From assembly GCA_037974335.1 (NCBI GenBank), contig CM075751.1, positions 11,789,453 to 11,853,452 of the forward strand: DNA of 64,000 bases. The letters are read 5' to 3'. Made by a program: the position numbers and the translations under genes. Source of the DNA: Prionace glauca (lineage: Eukaryota > Chordata > Chondrichthyes > Carcharhiniformes > Carcharhinidae). Of this stretch, positions 30,700 to 59,703 are shown piece after piece. The first letter of the stretch is position 1, and every line of letters starts with the position of its first letter. Below the pieces are notes generated by a model. The model was not told the DNA's origin. It was given only the letters and a program-made list of their open reading frames with translations, and did not search any database.

Positions 30700-32025
30700 T
30701 CCAAATTCATACTTGTTGCAGGTACTCTCCCCTTTTCTGATTGTCTGTCAATGCACTATCAGGATGAAATTTATCCCAGGCTGTAACAGAAGCAAGAAGA
30801 TAACAGTGGAGGCTTTCTATTTTCCCCAAAAGGCTTGTTCCGGGCCCCCATACACTGTGTGGACGACAAGCTGATTGCTGTTGTAAGTTACTGGGGACAT
30901 TGTGGTGCACTTTATCTATAAAGGTTCCCTCATGTAGGTGGCTAGCCTGGGCTTCATATCTTCCAACCTCAAGAGTAGGATGCCAGATTGGAGATGCTTT
31001 TCCACCTGTTCTCTCTGATAATGGAGACTGCAGCTCACATGTCCACCTCCAACTTTAAGGGTTGGCCATTCACTAGTAAAAGTACCATTAATGAGTCGTC
31101 TTTTGTTGTGATAATGCAATTCAGTTGCAATGTCACTGTCTATGGAAGAGGGGATAACTGCATGGTATGATCAAGTCTTTTTCCCAGGCAACACATGTTT
31201 TGCTTCTTCCTGAAACTTATTCCTGCTTGCAGTAATCCATCATTTGGGAATTGTACTTTTCTGGAGTATGTTCTTTAATACTCTTTGTGTCACTACTGCC
31301 TTTTCTTGACTGCCTGGTGGTGACATTAAGGTTACTATATTGACAAAGGCCCTTTTACACCTGGTTTACATAAGCACTTTTCATTGAGGACTGATTACAC
31401 AAATTTCCTTCCTCTAGTTGGAAGACATTGATGTCTGACTCTCCCTTTGGTTCATGAGACTCTTCTGCATTCTTAAGGGATAAGGCTATTTGAATGGCTT
31501 TCTATAAATCGAAATCTGGTTCTGTCAACAGCTTCTTTTGGTTGGCCAGGTCATATATGCCACATACCAATCTATCTCAGAACATTTCATTAAGAGGTGG
31601 TTGAAATTTGTACTTTTTGGCCATTTTCCATAACCTAGCCAAGCACTCTGACAGTTCTCCAGGAATTCTCCCAGTCATGTTGAAGCAAGGAAGATGACAG
31701 AGGGCTTTGAGTCATATTGGTTTTTTATTCAGTCTAAGAGTTCGCTAAAAGTTTTGAGTCAGGGTATCTGGACAAGTCAGACTTTTTAATCACGCTGAAA
31801 ATTGGGGCATTGCATGGTGGATATTTTAAAAATCTCCATCGGTGTTATTAGCACAGAAGAAGTAACTGGACTTAGTTTTCCCTGCTGGTGTCATCGGGTT
31901 CAAGTTTCTCAAAATGAGGCACAAATGACTTTTCTCATCGCAGAAGGTTCTTGACTTATGGAGGTTATCCATGGAGGGAGGTGCTAAAACATTTTCTTTC
32001 CTGGGCGCCAATGTAATAATTCAGC
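30700..32025 (-). mobile_element. Ty3/gypsy-type LTR element fossil (gag and protease region)
   Basis: Antisense fossil of an LTR retrotransposon. At the right end, just beyond the gag start, a TGGCGCC-type primer-binding-site-like sequence lies at about 32003-32009. Gag-like text with a DRLVCGI block and a protease-like region follow to the left. The same family is present in the opposite direction at 58280-62450. It is a fragment, broken many times, and no LTR pair was identified. Old relative to the family A and B LINEs. Confidence 0.6.
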
Positions 32026-32074
32026 TGAATGCCAATTCCCCATCACCAAACACCCTTTCTGATCACCTTTATGG

Positions 32075-32795
32075 TGTTTATGGTCACCTTGAGAAGGTGG
32101 TGGTGAGCTGCCTTCTTAAAGCTGCAGTCCACATGCTGTGGGTTGACCCACAATGTTATTAAGGAGCGAATTCCCAGGATTCTGTCCCAGCGATTGCAAA
32201 GGAATGTTGATATATTTCCAAGCCAGGATAGTGAGTGGCATGGAGCAGAACTTGCAGCTGGTGATGTTCCCATGTATGTACTGCCTTCTAGATACAAATG
32301 GTCGTGGGTTTGGAAGATGCTGTCTAATTTTGGTCAATTGCTGCTGTGCACTTTGTAGATGGTACACACTGTGTGTCAGTGTCCATTGGGAGTGGAAGGA
32401 GTGAATGTTTCTGAATGTGGTGCCAATCAAGTCGGCTGCTTTGACTTGATGGTGTCAAACTTCTTGTGTTGTTGGAGCTGCACCCATCCAGGCAAATGGG
32501 GAAAATTCCATCACACTCCTGACTTGCAGTTGGTGGACAGGCTTTGTGGAGTCAGGAGGTGAGTTATTTGCTGCAGTATTCCTAGTCTCTGATCTCCTTT
32601 TATAGCCACTGTGTTTATGTTGAGTTTCTAGTCAATGATAACCCCAAGAATATCAGTGGAGGATTCAGTGATGGTAATGCCATTGAATGTCATGGGGTGG
32701 TGGTTAGATTGTCTCTGATTGACGATCGTCATTGCATGGCATTTGTGTGGCACAAATGTTACTTGCCACTTGTCAGCCCAAGCCTGGATATTTAA
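32075..32795 (-). mobile_element. L2-like LINE 3' part, antisense
   Basis: Antisense 3' end and RT C-terminus: ACCTTGAGAAGGTGGTGGTG, GCAGTCCACATGCTGTGGGT, CCATCACACTCCTGACTTGC (antisense of the YKAQVRSVMEYS block), then TGGTAATGCCATTGAATGTC and TGTTACTTGCCACTTGTCAG (antisense of the CQAM/KWQV region). Several breaks; no intact frame. Confidence 0.75.
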
Positions 32796-33270
32796 ATGGT
32801 TTTAATTTAGTGTTTCTATGTAAGGAAGGATAAACCAATAGTTAGATTCATGTTTGGCTAAGGTATTTCTATGTGTGGGGGTGTTAGTTTCAATTCAAAT
32901 TGTGCTGCTGTTGTCCTCAGAGAGGTTAAGGGGTGAAAAGTAAATAAAAGTAGCAGAATGACACCATTGCTTTGTAATGAGAGGCCCTTTTAAGTGAGGA
33001 AGGCTTTTGAGTTTAATTTTAGCTGAATTCATTTGCAATTGCAGATAAAGTGCCAGGGAGTGAACATCTCTTAACCCTGCCAGAAGAAGCTGGATAAGAC
33101 AAGGGGGCTACAAAGAGGTAGACTTTCCAAAGAACCAGATAAAATCCAGACAGCCAGAGAATTGGGACTGAAACAATGTCTCAGGAAGAATTAAGTTAAG
33201 AGAACAGAGACCAAGAAGCTGGGCAAGGTCCTGTTCAGAAGAATTCAAAGGGACAGCAGACAGGTTCTCA
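32796..33270. other. No gene recognised; possible repeat remnant
   Basis: GA-rich sequence with no coding signal. Together with 33988-34048 and part of 35880-37800 it may be the site into which the two young LINEs landed. Confidence 0.3.
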
Positions 33271-33271
33271 G

Positions 33272-33987
33272 ACCTCGGGGTCCTTGTGCATGAGTCGCAA
33301 AAACCCAGCTTGCAGGTGCAGCAGGTGGTCAGGAAGGCGAATGGGATGCTGGCCTTCATAGCGAGGGGGATTGAATATAAAAGTAGGGAGGTCTTGCTGC
33401 AGCTATATAGGGCATTGGTGAGGCCGCAGCTGGAGTACTGTGTGCAGTTTTGGGTGCCGCACCTGTGCAAGGATATTTTGGCCCTGGAGGGAGTGCAGAG
33501 GAGGTTTACTCGGCTGATACCGGAGTTGAGGGGATTGAGCTATGAGGAGAGGCTGAATAAACTAGGCTTGTACTCGTTAGAGTTTAGAAGAATGAGGGGA
33601 GATCTCATTGAGACGTATAAGATGATGAATGGGATGGATAGGATAGAGGTGGAGAGACTGTTCCCGCTCAAAAAAGACAGTAGGACTAGGGGGCACAGCC
33701 TCAAGATAAAGGGGGGGCGGTTTAGAACAGAGTTGAGGAGGAACTTCTTCACTCAAAGGGTGGTGAATCTCTGGAATTCTCTGCCCGTTGAAGTGGTGGA
33801 GGCTGCCTCGCTAAATATTTTTAAGAAACGGGTTGATGGGTTTTTGATAAGAGAAGGGATTAAGGGTTATGGGGAGAGGGCGGGAAGGTGGAGCTGAGTC
33901 ACGACAGATCAGCCATGATCTTATTGAATGGCGGGGCAGGCTCGAGGGGCCAGATGGCCTACTCCTGCTCCTATTTCTTATGTTCTT
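33272..33987 (+). mobile_element. CR1-like LINE, family B, short 5'-truncated copy
   Basis: Begins inside the RT C-terminal region (CCTCGGGGTCCTTGTGCATG) and ends in the family B 3' signature and TTCTTATGTTCTTA tail. The frame 33286-33897 is intact to its natural stop, giving the family's complete C-terminus: RTELRRNFFTQRVVNLWNSL, VEAASLNIFKKRVDGFL, EGIKGYGERAGRWS. Young by its similarity to the other B copies. Confidence 0.9.
33286..33897 (+). pseudogene. Family B LINE RT, last 203 codons
   Basis: Only the thumb and C-terminal domain are present (LVRPQLEYCVQFW, RRFTRLIPELRGLSYEERLN, MRGDLIETYKMMNGMDRIEV). The catalytic FADD block is absent because of the 5' truncation. It shows the natural end of the family B protein and so helps define the breaks in the other copies. 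Confidence 0.8.
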
Positions 33988-34043
33988 AAAGAGACAGCTA
34001 CAGTAATTAGATTTAAAGTGGACCTGAGAGGGAAATCAAAAGT

Positions 34044-35462
34044 TTGGTGCCTCTGACGCAAATCTTTGTCTCTTCTTTGGACACAGGTGAGGTCCCAGAG
34101 GATTGGCGGATTGCAAATGTTGTACCGTTGTTTAAGAAAGGTCAGAGGGATAACCCAGGGAACTATAGGCCAGTGAGCTTGACTTCAGTTATAGGCAAGA
34201 TAATGGAGAGGATCCTCAAGGATAGGATGTATGAGCATCTGGAGCGCTGCAATCTGATCAAGGATACGCAGCATGGCTTCGTTACAGGGAGGTCGTGCCT
34301 TACAAATCTATTGGAATTTTTTGAAGAGGTGACAAAAACGGTTGACGAAGGACAAGCCGTTGATGTTGTCTATATGGATTTCAGTAAGGCGTTTGACAAG
34401 GTCCCTCACGGTAGGCTGATAGAAAAGGTGAAGGCTCATGGGATACAAGGCCAGGTACGTAGATGGGTGAAGAACTGGCTTGGGAGGAGAAGACAGCGGG
34501 TAGTAGTGGAGGGCTCCTTTTCCAATTGGAGGTCTGTCACCAGTGGGGTGCCGCAGGGCTCGGTACTAGGACCTCTACTATTTGTAGTATATATTAATGA
34601 CTTGGAAGAGGGGGTAGGTGGTGTGATCAGCAAATTTGCTGATGACACTAAGATGGTTGGATTGGCGGGTACTGAGGAGCAGTGCCTGGCAATGCAACAG
34701 GACATAGATAGGCTGGTAGATTGGGCAGATAGATGGCAAATGGAATTTAATCCGGAGAAATGCGAGGTGATGCACTTTGGCCGGAATAATGTGGAAGGGA
34801 GTTATATGATAAAAGGTAGAACTATCCGGAGTATAGATACGCAGAGAGACCTGGGGGTGCAGGTACACAAGTCCCTGAAGGTGTCGGTGCAGGTGCAGAA
34901 TGTGATGAGGAAAGCATATGGCATGTTAGCCTTCATAGGAAGGGGTATAGAATATAAGAGTAGGAGTCTGATGTTGCAGTTGTATAGAACGTTGGTTAGG
35001 CCTCACCTGGAGTACTGCGTCCAGTTCTGGTCGCCGTACTACCGGAAGGATGTAGAGATCCTGGAGAGAGTGCAGAGGAGATTTACCAGGATGTTGCCTG
35101 GTATGGAAGGGCTGTCTTACGAGGAAAGATTGAACGCACTTGGGCTGTTTTCCCTTGAGAGACGTCGGCTGAGGGGGGATTTGATAGAGGTTTATAAGAT
35201 TATGAAGGGGACAGATAGAGTAGATGGTGATAAGCTTTTTCCGCTATTAGAAATGGATAGAACGAGGGGTCACGGGCTTAGGGTGAGGGGGGCTAGATAT
35301 AAGACTAATGTTAGAGGGCAGTTTTTCACACAAAGGGTAGTGGGGATGTGGAATGCACTGCCGAGTAAGGTGGTGGAAGCAGGCACGCTAGGGTTGTTCA
35401 AGAGTCACTTGGACAGCCACATGAGCAGTTTACATATAGGGGGATATAGCAGGCCTTATTAA
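34044..35462 (+). CDS. Family A LINE reverse transcriptase, intact 472-codon 3' part
   Basis: Uninterrupted from the truncation point to the natural stop at IGGYSRPY. It contains [69 protein letters not shown] and catalytic FADDTKMVG, then RRFTRMLPGMEGLSYEERLN and QFFTQRVVGMWNALPSKVV. The first few codons (MV) come from flanking DNA. The endonuclease and first RT block are missing, so the protein would not mobilise itself. A young transposon relic, not a host gene. Confidence 0.88.
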   Translation: MVPLTQIFVSSLDTGEVPEDWRIANVVPLFKKGQRDNPGNYRPVSLTSVIGKIMERILKDRMYEHLERCNLIKDTQHGFVTGRSCLTNLLEFFEEVTKTVDEGQAVDVVYMDFSKAFDKVPHGRLIEKVKAHGIQGQVRRWVKNWLGRRRQRVVVEGSFSNWRSVTSGVPQGSVLGPLLFVVYINDLEEGVGGVISKFADDTKMVGLAGTEEQCLAMQQDIDRLVDWADRWQMEFNPEKCEVMHFGRNNVEGSYMIKGRTIRSIDTQRDLGVQVHKSLKVSVQVQNVMRKAYGMLAFIGRGIEYKSRSLMLQLYRTLVRPHLEYCVQFWSPYYRKDVEILERVQRRFTRMLPGMEGLSYEERLNALGLFSLERRRLRGDLIEVYKIMKGTDRVDGDKLFPLLEMDRTRGHGLRVRGARYKTNVRGQFFTQRVVGMWNALPSKVVEAGTLGLFKSHLDSHMSSLHIGGYSRPY

Positions 35463-35875
35463 GCATTGTAGGCTTGGGGTCAGTTTTAGTCTCAGGGATA
35501 TAGAGTCTTTAATAATGAAATTTTTATCCACAGGCACTTACCATCTCGAGGGCATCATGGCAGCACAGAGGCTATCTCTGTTGCTGTGCGGACACATGGA
35601 GTTGGGCCTGTGTCCGTGGGAGTTTGCGCGTTCTCCCCGTGGTTGCGTGGGTTTCCTCCGGGTGCTCCGGTTTCCTCCCACATCCCAAAAAATGTGCTTT
35701 TAGGCTGATTGATTGGGTAACAAATTGTCCCTATATTGGAACTCCCTGATCCTCACACATTAGGCATAGACTAGAGTCATGAATAGGTCACTGACCATGG
35801 GACGGCGGCGCGGGCTCGTTGGGCCGAAGGGCCTGTTTCCCGTGCTGTTTTGTTCTTTGTTCTTTGTTCTTTGTA
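34049..35875 (+). mobile_element. CR1-like LINE, family A, copy 2 (5'-truncated, young)
   Basis: Starts at GCCTCTGACGCAAATCTTTG inside the RT and runs to the 3' UTR and a (TTCTTTG)n tail with one more unit than copy 1. About 99% identical to 1275-3092 over its whole length. It retains the 8 bp missing from copy 1 near 1650. The 3' UTR carries the SINE-like module at about 35605-35735. Confidence 0.92.
35605..35738 (+). repeat. SINE-body-like module in LINE family A 3' UTR, copy 2
   Basis: Same module as 2832-2965 with only a few differences (for example one extra A in CCCAAAAAATGTGC). It shows the module is part of the LINE family. Confidence 0.7.
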
Positions 35876-35879
35876 TTTC

Positions 35880-36355
35880 GTTTCTGTTTGCAGAGTCCTG
35901 GTGAGACGCACCATCAATGGGTCCAGGCAGCGAACGGTCGACGGGATCATCCATCCCGACTGTCTGCCCCTCTACTGTGGCTACATTTGCGGCCAGGTGT
36001 CTCTGGAGAGGGAACATGTGGTGTCCGTGGGCGCAGTTTTCAGCTTCCATACCCGCTGGGCACCGTAGGGGCTGGGGTGCGTTATAGACCCCGACAAGCA
36101 CATTTTAATTTGATGTGTCTTAAGTTTCTTTTGCACTTGTGTTTTTGGTTCGGATGGGCTGTCCCCCATCCTTTTGGGGAGCTGCCCCTTTTACTTTGTC
36201 CTAATTTAATTTGTCTATTTGGTTTGACCTAAAAGACACCTAAAGAGACAGGGAGCCCCTGAGAATGGCATGGGAGAGTACCTGTTTGACAGGCTCACCC
36301 TCAGCTGACTGGGATTCTAATGGAAATGTCAGCTTTGCTGTGTTTGGAAATAAAA
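35880..36355. other. No recognised feature
   Basis: Contains short open frames (for example 35850-36068, TINGSRQRTVDGIIHPDCLP) with no family I recognise. Probably repeat-derived, not assigned. Confidence 0.3.
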
Positions 36356-37010
36356 TCATTTTGTCTCTGTTAAAGAGGCCAGACCCTGCTGATGATATGT
36401 AGCTTTTAACGAGCTGAAGTGAGCCACACCCTGACCCTGCCTGATCATTTTAAATTGATTGTTAAGTATTGCATTGATTCTTCGCATATTCAGAATTTGG
36501 TAAATGCGAATTCCATTTGTGGAATCACATTTAATGTTGGACACTGTGTTCTGAATTCCCTAAGTATGATCTGGTTGAGTACAGTCAGTACCCTGCCTGT
36601 TGTGAACAGCTGAAGGGCAGGCTGTTTGACACAATCTACTAGCAGTTGAGATATACAGCCTATATACCTGGCATCACACCAGCATTCAAATTCATATACG
36701 GTACTATGCATTGGTGTGGTATGTAATTTTTTTTGCTTGATGGCAGTATACTGTTTGTCGAGAACACCACTTGTGTGGAGGAATCCCAACACCTATGTTG
36801 ACCACTGAAGATAGGTTCTCTCCTACCAGCTACCACGAGCCTATTACCAGATTTCTCAACTGGCACATTGAAGAAAGGGAGCTTGTTCAACTGGTCTAAA
36901 GTATTCACAAAGCTAGTTGTTTCACATTGCAATGATGCAGTAGCAATTTGAGTGGGAAAGCCAACTGTTGTCTGATGCTGCCCCTTGGGACGACCCTTCA
37001 AGCTCAGAGC
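36356..37010 (-). mobile_element. Penelope-like element fragment, second lineage
   Basis: On the - strand, LDQLNKLPFFNVPVEKSGNR and REPIFSGQHRCWDSS (about 36900-36760) match the RT thumb region of Penelope-like elements (LPFLDV ... RKPTFTG..WDS). VYEFECWCDARYIGCISQLL (about 36720-36655) is a GIY-YIG-type strand pair, followed to the left by NIKCDSTNG-type text and FNNQFKMIRQGQG-like text near 36440. The endonuclease sequence is clearly different from that of the PLE at 4018-9270. Broken in several places. Confidence 0.65.
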
Positions 37011-38399
37011 TGCTTACTTATCCCTCCAAATAGCCATTCTAAGACTTGAGAAGACCAGGTGTGATGTTAGTATACCTTTGAAGAAAGTTCTTTTTTCTTT
37101 AAATCTGTTTCTGCAGTTGCAGACCTTTTTCAGTTTGTTTTCATTGCTACTGCGTTGTCTACGAGGGGTACTTTTACGCTACTTTTTCAATAGCTGAAAT
37201 GGGTCTGTTTATTTGAACTCTGGGTTGTTTTGTGTGGTTTTGGACAGTCTTTTCTACCAATGTGTTTAAGGTTTCATTTTTCTGTTTGGTTGCAGTTAGA
37301 GTTTAGTTTTAGAAGTGGCATCAAGCCCAGAGTAAGTGTGTGTCTCTCTCCCTGGTTTTGCAAGTTCTGCTATTAGCTGGAAGCAGGGTTTCTTATCATC
37401 CTGAAGTAGAAAATCTGCAGATGGTGGCTTGACCAGCGTTTCTCCCTGGCGTTCTGAGAAGTTGTTCTGACTTCAAACTGTTCTGGGTGTGTCAAGAAGA
37501 CTATTGGAACTTTAAAGACTGTGATTTTTCAAATTTCCAACCAAAGGACTCCATTCCAGTATTACATGAGCATCAGTCTTTGCTGTATTAAACCTTTGGA
37601 AAGGGCTGTTTATGGGATTGGTTTGACTGGAACATCTTGGAAATATCTGTAAAGGATTACACATTATCATAGTTGTTTTGTTAGTAAATGATAAAAGGTA
37701 TGGCTAATTTTCTTTCCACATATGTTAACCATATTCTTAAATAAACTTTCTCCGATTAGAAACTGCCTAGTGTATCATTTGAATCATACCTGAAGTGAAA
37801 CCTATCATGCTTATCCTAGACAAATTCAAGATGCAAAACTTATGATCCAAGCACGCTCAGTAAAACACTTTGGAGTTTCTAACCTCAACCATAACACAGG
37901 TTAGAGAAGGGTAGGGAGAAATACTCCAATGATATGAGAAATATTTTGTGTTTAATATTGATTAAAAATGTCCTGGAACAAAATAATGGAAATGACGACA
38001 ACAGTCAGATCAGTTAACTTTCATAGTATCTGACCTCAAAGTAAATCTCTTAAAGAAACATCCTGACTGAACCTGAAAAAAGTAAGTAATTCGGCAAAAA
38101 AGACACACATTTGAAGGCTTCCCTTTACTTAATGAGGTCTGAGTCCATTTCCGGTTTGTCCTGAAAAGCATCCAATTCAATCCACGCTAACATTGAATGT
38201 TACTTTGTTGAACCGTGTTTGTAATCATGCAAAATCCAACCAAAGGCTGGATACAGATATGTTTCCTGCTGTGCTTGCGCTGATTTAGATTTTGTTGATT
38301 TACAGGTAAAAGTATCAGTCTTTTTTTCACCATGATTATGATATTGGAATTAGTAGTTAATTGCATCCTTCTCCAGTGCCTCTGGTATTGGAATTGGCT
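37011..38399. other. No recognised gene; DNTT upstream region
   Basis: Long AT-rich stretch. 37200-37790 has an LTR-like feel (AATAAACTTTCTCCG near 37740), but no matching partner was found, so no element is called. Confidence 0.3.
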
Positions 38400-38790
38400 G
38401 ACGTTTGCAGAGGTCGTATTGCGTGGGTTTGTTTATTTGTTGCGTGTTTGAACCGTGCTCAGTGAAGGCTGTGGATCAGCCAGGCTGCCGCTGCTGCATT
38501 TCCCCTTGCTAGCTCGGGTTTGTGCAGACAGGTAGTGTGTTTCAAGCCGCCTTCGTATTGGAACGAGGCGCGCTCAGAGACATTTCCCCACCGGGCCTGG
38601 TTACATTATCCTTCGATACGGCTTTTGCCTGCCACAATAGTCAATAAAATGTCACCCTTTTAATTGCACTCTCAGATAGCAGTAACTTTGACTTTATGGG
38701 GCTTCTGTTGAATTTCACTTATGCTATTGACAGCTCTGTCTCTCTCGTTTCCTTTTCTCCTTTCTATCTCCCTTCTCCCCTCAGTTTACT
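38400..38790 (+). promoter_or_regulatory. DNTT: Putative DNTT promoter and 5' UTR region
   Basis: This is the most G+C-rich stretch near the gene (38440-38600). Two readings are possible. First, a 5' UTR exon could end at the donor-like ACAG/GTAGTG (GT at 38532-38533) and splice to the strong acceptor CCCCTCAG at 38777-38784. Second, transcription could start at TCAGTTT (38781-38787), which fits the YYANWYY initiator consensus; the initiator element was first defined in the mammalian TdT gene. In the second case the 5' UTR would be only about 8 bases. The long pyrimidine tract at 38735-38782 favours the spliced reading. Confidence 0.4.
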
Positions 38791-57489
<18,699 letters not shown>

Positions 57490-57710
57490 GCTGCTCAATT
57501 CAAAATGCAGGAACGTAAAGAATAAGCAGTAAGGACACCTCAGGGGATACCTTCTAACAAGATGTCTGTCCCTTTGTCACTTGGTGTACAATACCAAGTA
57601 AAAGCTGGCTGGTCATTTCCTATGATTTAGACACATCTACACTGTGCATTTGTAAATTTGGTAAGTTTTATATGTTGGTGGATTAAAGTGTCATTTGTTT
57701 ACTATCCTGT
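57490..57710 (+). terminator. DNTT: DNTT 3' UTR and likely poly(A) signal
   Basis: ATTAAA at 57682-57687, about 195 bases after the stop, is followed by GTGTCATTTGTTT, a GT-rich downstream element. It is a common variant signal. Other sites further on are possible. Confidence 0.45.
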
Positions 57711-58279
57711 CATGTCTCTATACAAAGCATTCATGTGAACATGTATATTATTGGCTCTGCTGTTGCAGTCTCTCTGCTGAATCAGAAGTTCGTAGGTCAC
57801 ATCCCACTCAGAGATTGAGTGCAAAATCTAAACTAAAACCAAGAGAATTCTACATTGTTGACAGTACCATTTTCCTGTTGAGATTTGAAGCTGAACATCC
57901 ACCTGCCCCCTCCAGGTGAATGTACAAGATGTCCAAGTGCAGCTCAAAAAAGAGCATCATAGTTCTTCCTGGTGCCCTGGTCCAAAGTCAATATCTCGAG
58001 ATTAAAAACAGGTATTGCTGTTCGTGGAATCTAGCTGTGCCATATTTCCAATCTTCTCACAGTGAAGACACGCTAATTGGCTGTAAAGCACTTCAAAATA
58101 TCGTTAAATCACTGAAGCTGCTAGATAAATGTAATTTCTTCCTCATACAGTATTGCTTTAAGCATTCTGGTGTCTGTCACCAATTTTTATTTGCTATTTG
58201 TCTCCTCTGATGCCTTCAGTTAGCTCATTCTGCTGCACTAAAAGTATTCAGTAAGCTACTAATTCAGTTTTGGATGCTT
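57711..58279. other. Downstream of DNTT, no recognised gene
   Basis: Short frames only (57695-57919, 57920-58210) without family or splice support. Confidence 0.35.
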
Positions 58280-58756
58280 TAAACTTTAGTTTCATTGCTC
58301 AGTTTAAGAAGGGAAGAATTGGGAAGACTGCCCTCTCGTGATCACAATTGTTGTGATGGCAATGGAGGATCATCAATGTATCTCCCTTGGGCTTTGTGGA
58401 GTATGAGCTGCCTTATTGATTGAGCAGAGGCTTGCCCAATGGATGGCAGTCATCAGAGTTCTTAAACTCCATCCGGTCTGTGGTTGTCGGTCCTGAGGTG
58501 GAGACTAACTGACTGTAAGCTAAAGTCACTTTGCTTCAGTGCATAATAGAGGGTATTGGTGATGGGAAACTGACGTTTGGCTGAATGACCACATTGGCGA
58601 TGAGGAAAATTTCTTCTCTCCCCATGTGTATCCAAACAACCTCTAATTCTGGTAAGAATAAACCATTATGCCTCTTCTGGAAACTTGAGGCCTTTGACAC
58701 AAGTGGGGTACACGAAGCACAACACTACTGTGTTAACAAAATTGAAGGACACACAA

Positions 58757-58995
58757 AACAGATATTGTTAGCACTGCTGCCTCAGAGCGCCAGGACCTGG
58801 GTTCAATTCTGGGCTCAGGTGATTGTGTGGAGTTTGCACATTCTTTGCATGTCTCCAAGGGTTTCCTCCCACAGTCCAAAGATGTATGCATTAGGTTGAT
58901 TGGCCATGCTAAATTGACACTTGGTTTCAAGGGGATTAGCAGAATAAATACATGAGTTTATGGAGTTAGGGCCAGGGTGGGATTGTTGTTGGTGC
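58757..58995 (+). mobile_element. tRNA-headed SINE inserted in the gypsy fossil
   Basis: GTTAGCACTGCTGCCTCAGA, GGGTTCAATTCTGGGCTCAG, GTGTGGAGTTTGCACATTCT, CCCACAGTCCAAAGATGTAT and TTGGCCATGCTAAATTGACA, then a tail with GGCCAGGGTGGGATTGTTG. The first bases of the head are missing. Confidence 0.75.
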
Positions 58996-59477
58996 AGTGT
59001 GCCACAGAGGGCCGCCTTCTCTCTGTGGGAATTCAAAATGGCTGGGAGAACTCATCGAGAATCTTGTCACTGAGTTCTTGGCTAGATTGCAGAAATTCAC
59101 TGAGGGACCACAAATTGGGACCACTCTTCATGAAATGTTGTGAGATAGATAGACTGATGTGTGGCATAACGACTTAACCATGCTAAAGAAGCTGTTGGCA
59201 GAACCCCATTTTGACTTGAAAAAAATGGTTAAAATAGCCTTGTCACTTGAGAATGGAGAAAAAGGAGCTCAGGAATTACAAGGTGCATCAGGCAGCAATG
59301 CCCTCCAATTAGGGGAAAGGACCTCTTGTCATCAATCCTCAGTGGAGACTGCTTGTGTAAACCAGCTGCTAAAAGGACCCTTGCGATTTAGGAGTCCTAA
59401 TGCCACCACCAGACAGTCAAGAAAAGACAGTGATTTCAAGAGGGCCAAAAGACTTGTTTTTGTGCTGTATTGTTCTA

Positions 59478-59703
59478 TGGTTCGATGAGAGTGGTGGGAG
59501 TGTGGAATGAGCTGCCAGATGAAGTAGTAAATGTGGGCTCACTTTTAACTTGTAAGAAAATCTTGAACAGGTACATGGATGAGAGGGGTGTGGAGAGATA
59601 TGGTCCAGGTGCAGGTTAGTGGGACTAGACAGAAAAACGGTTCAGCACAGCCAAGAAGGGCCAAAAAGCCTGTTTCTGTGCTGTAATGTTTTATGGTTCT
59701 TAG
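59478..59703 (+). mobile_element. CR1-like LINE 3' end inserted in the gypsy fossil
   Basis: GTGGTGGGAGTGTGGAATGA, AGCTGCCAGATGAAGTAGTA and GGGCCAAAAAGCCTGTTTCT with a GTTTTATGGTTCTTAG tail encode a VVGVWNELPDEVV-type C-terminus and the 3' UTR. The fossil's own sequence resumes on both sides. Confidence 0.65.

Noticed and set aside
37200-37790. A solo LTR
   Set aside because: Some LTR-like phrases and a polyadenylation-like AATAAA, but no matching partner, clear termini or target-site duplication.
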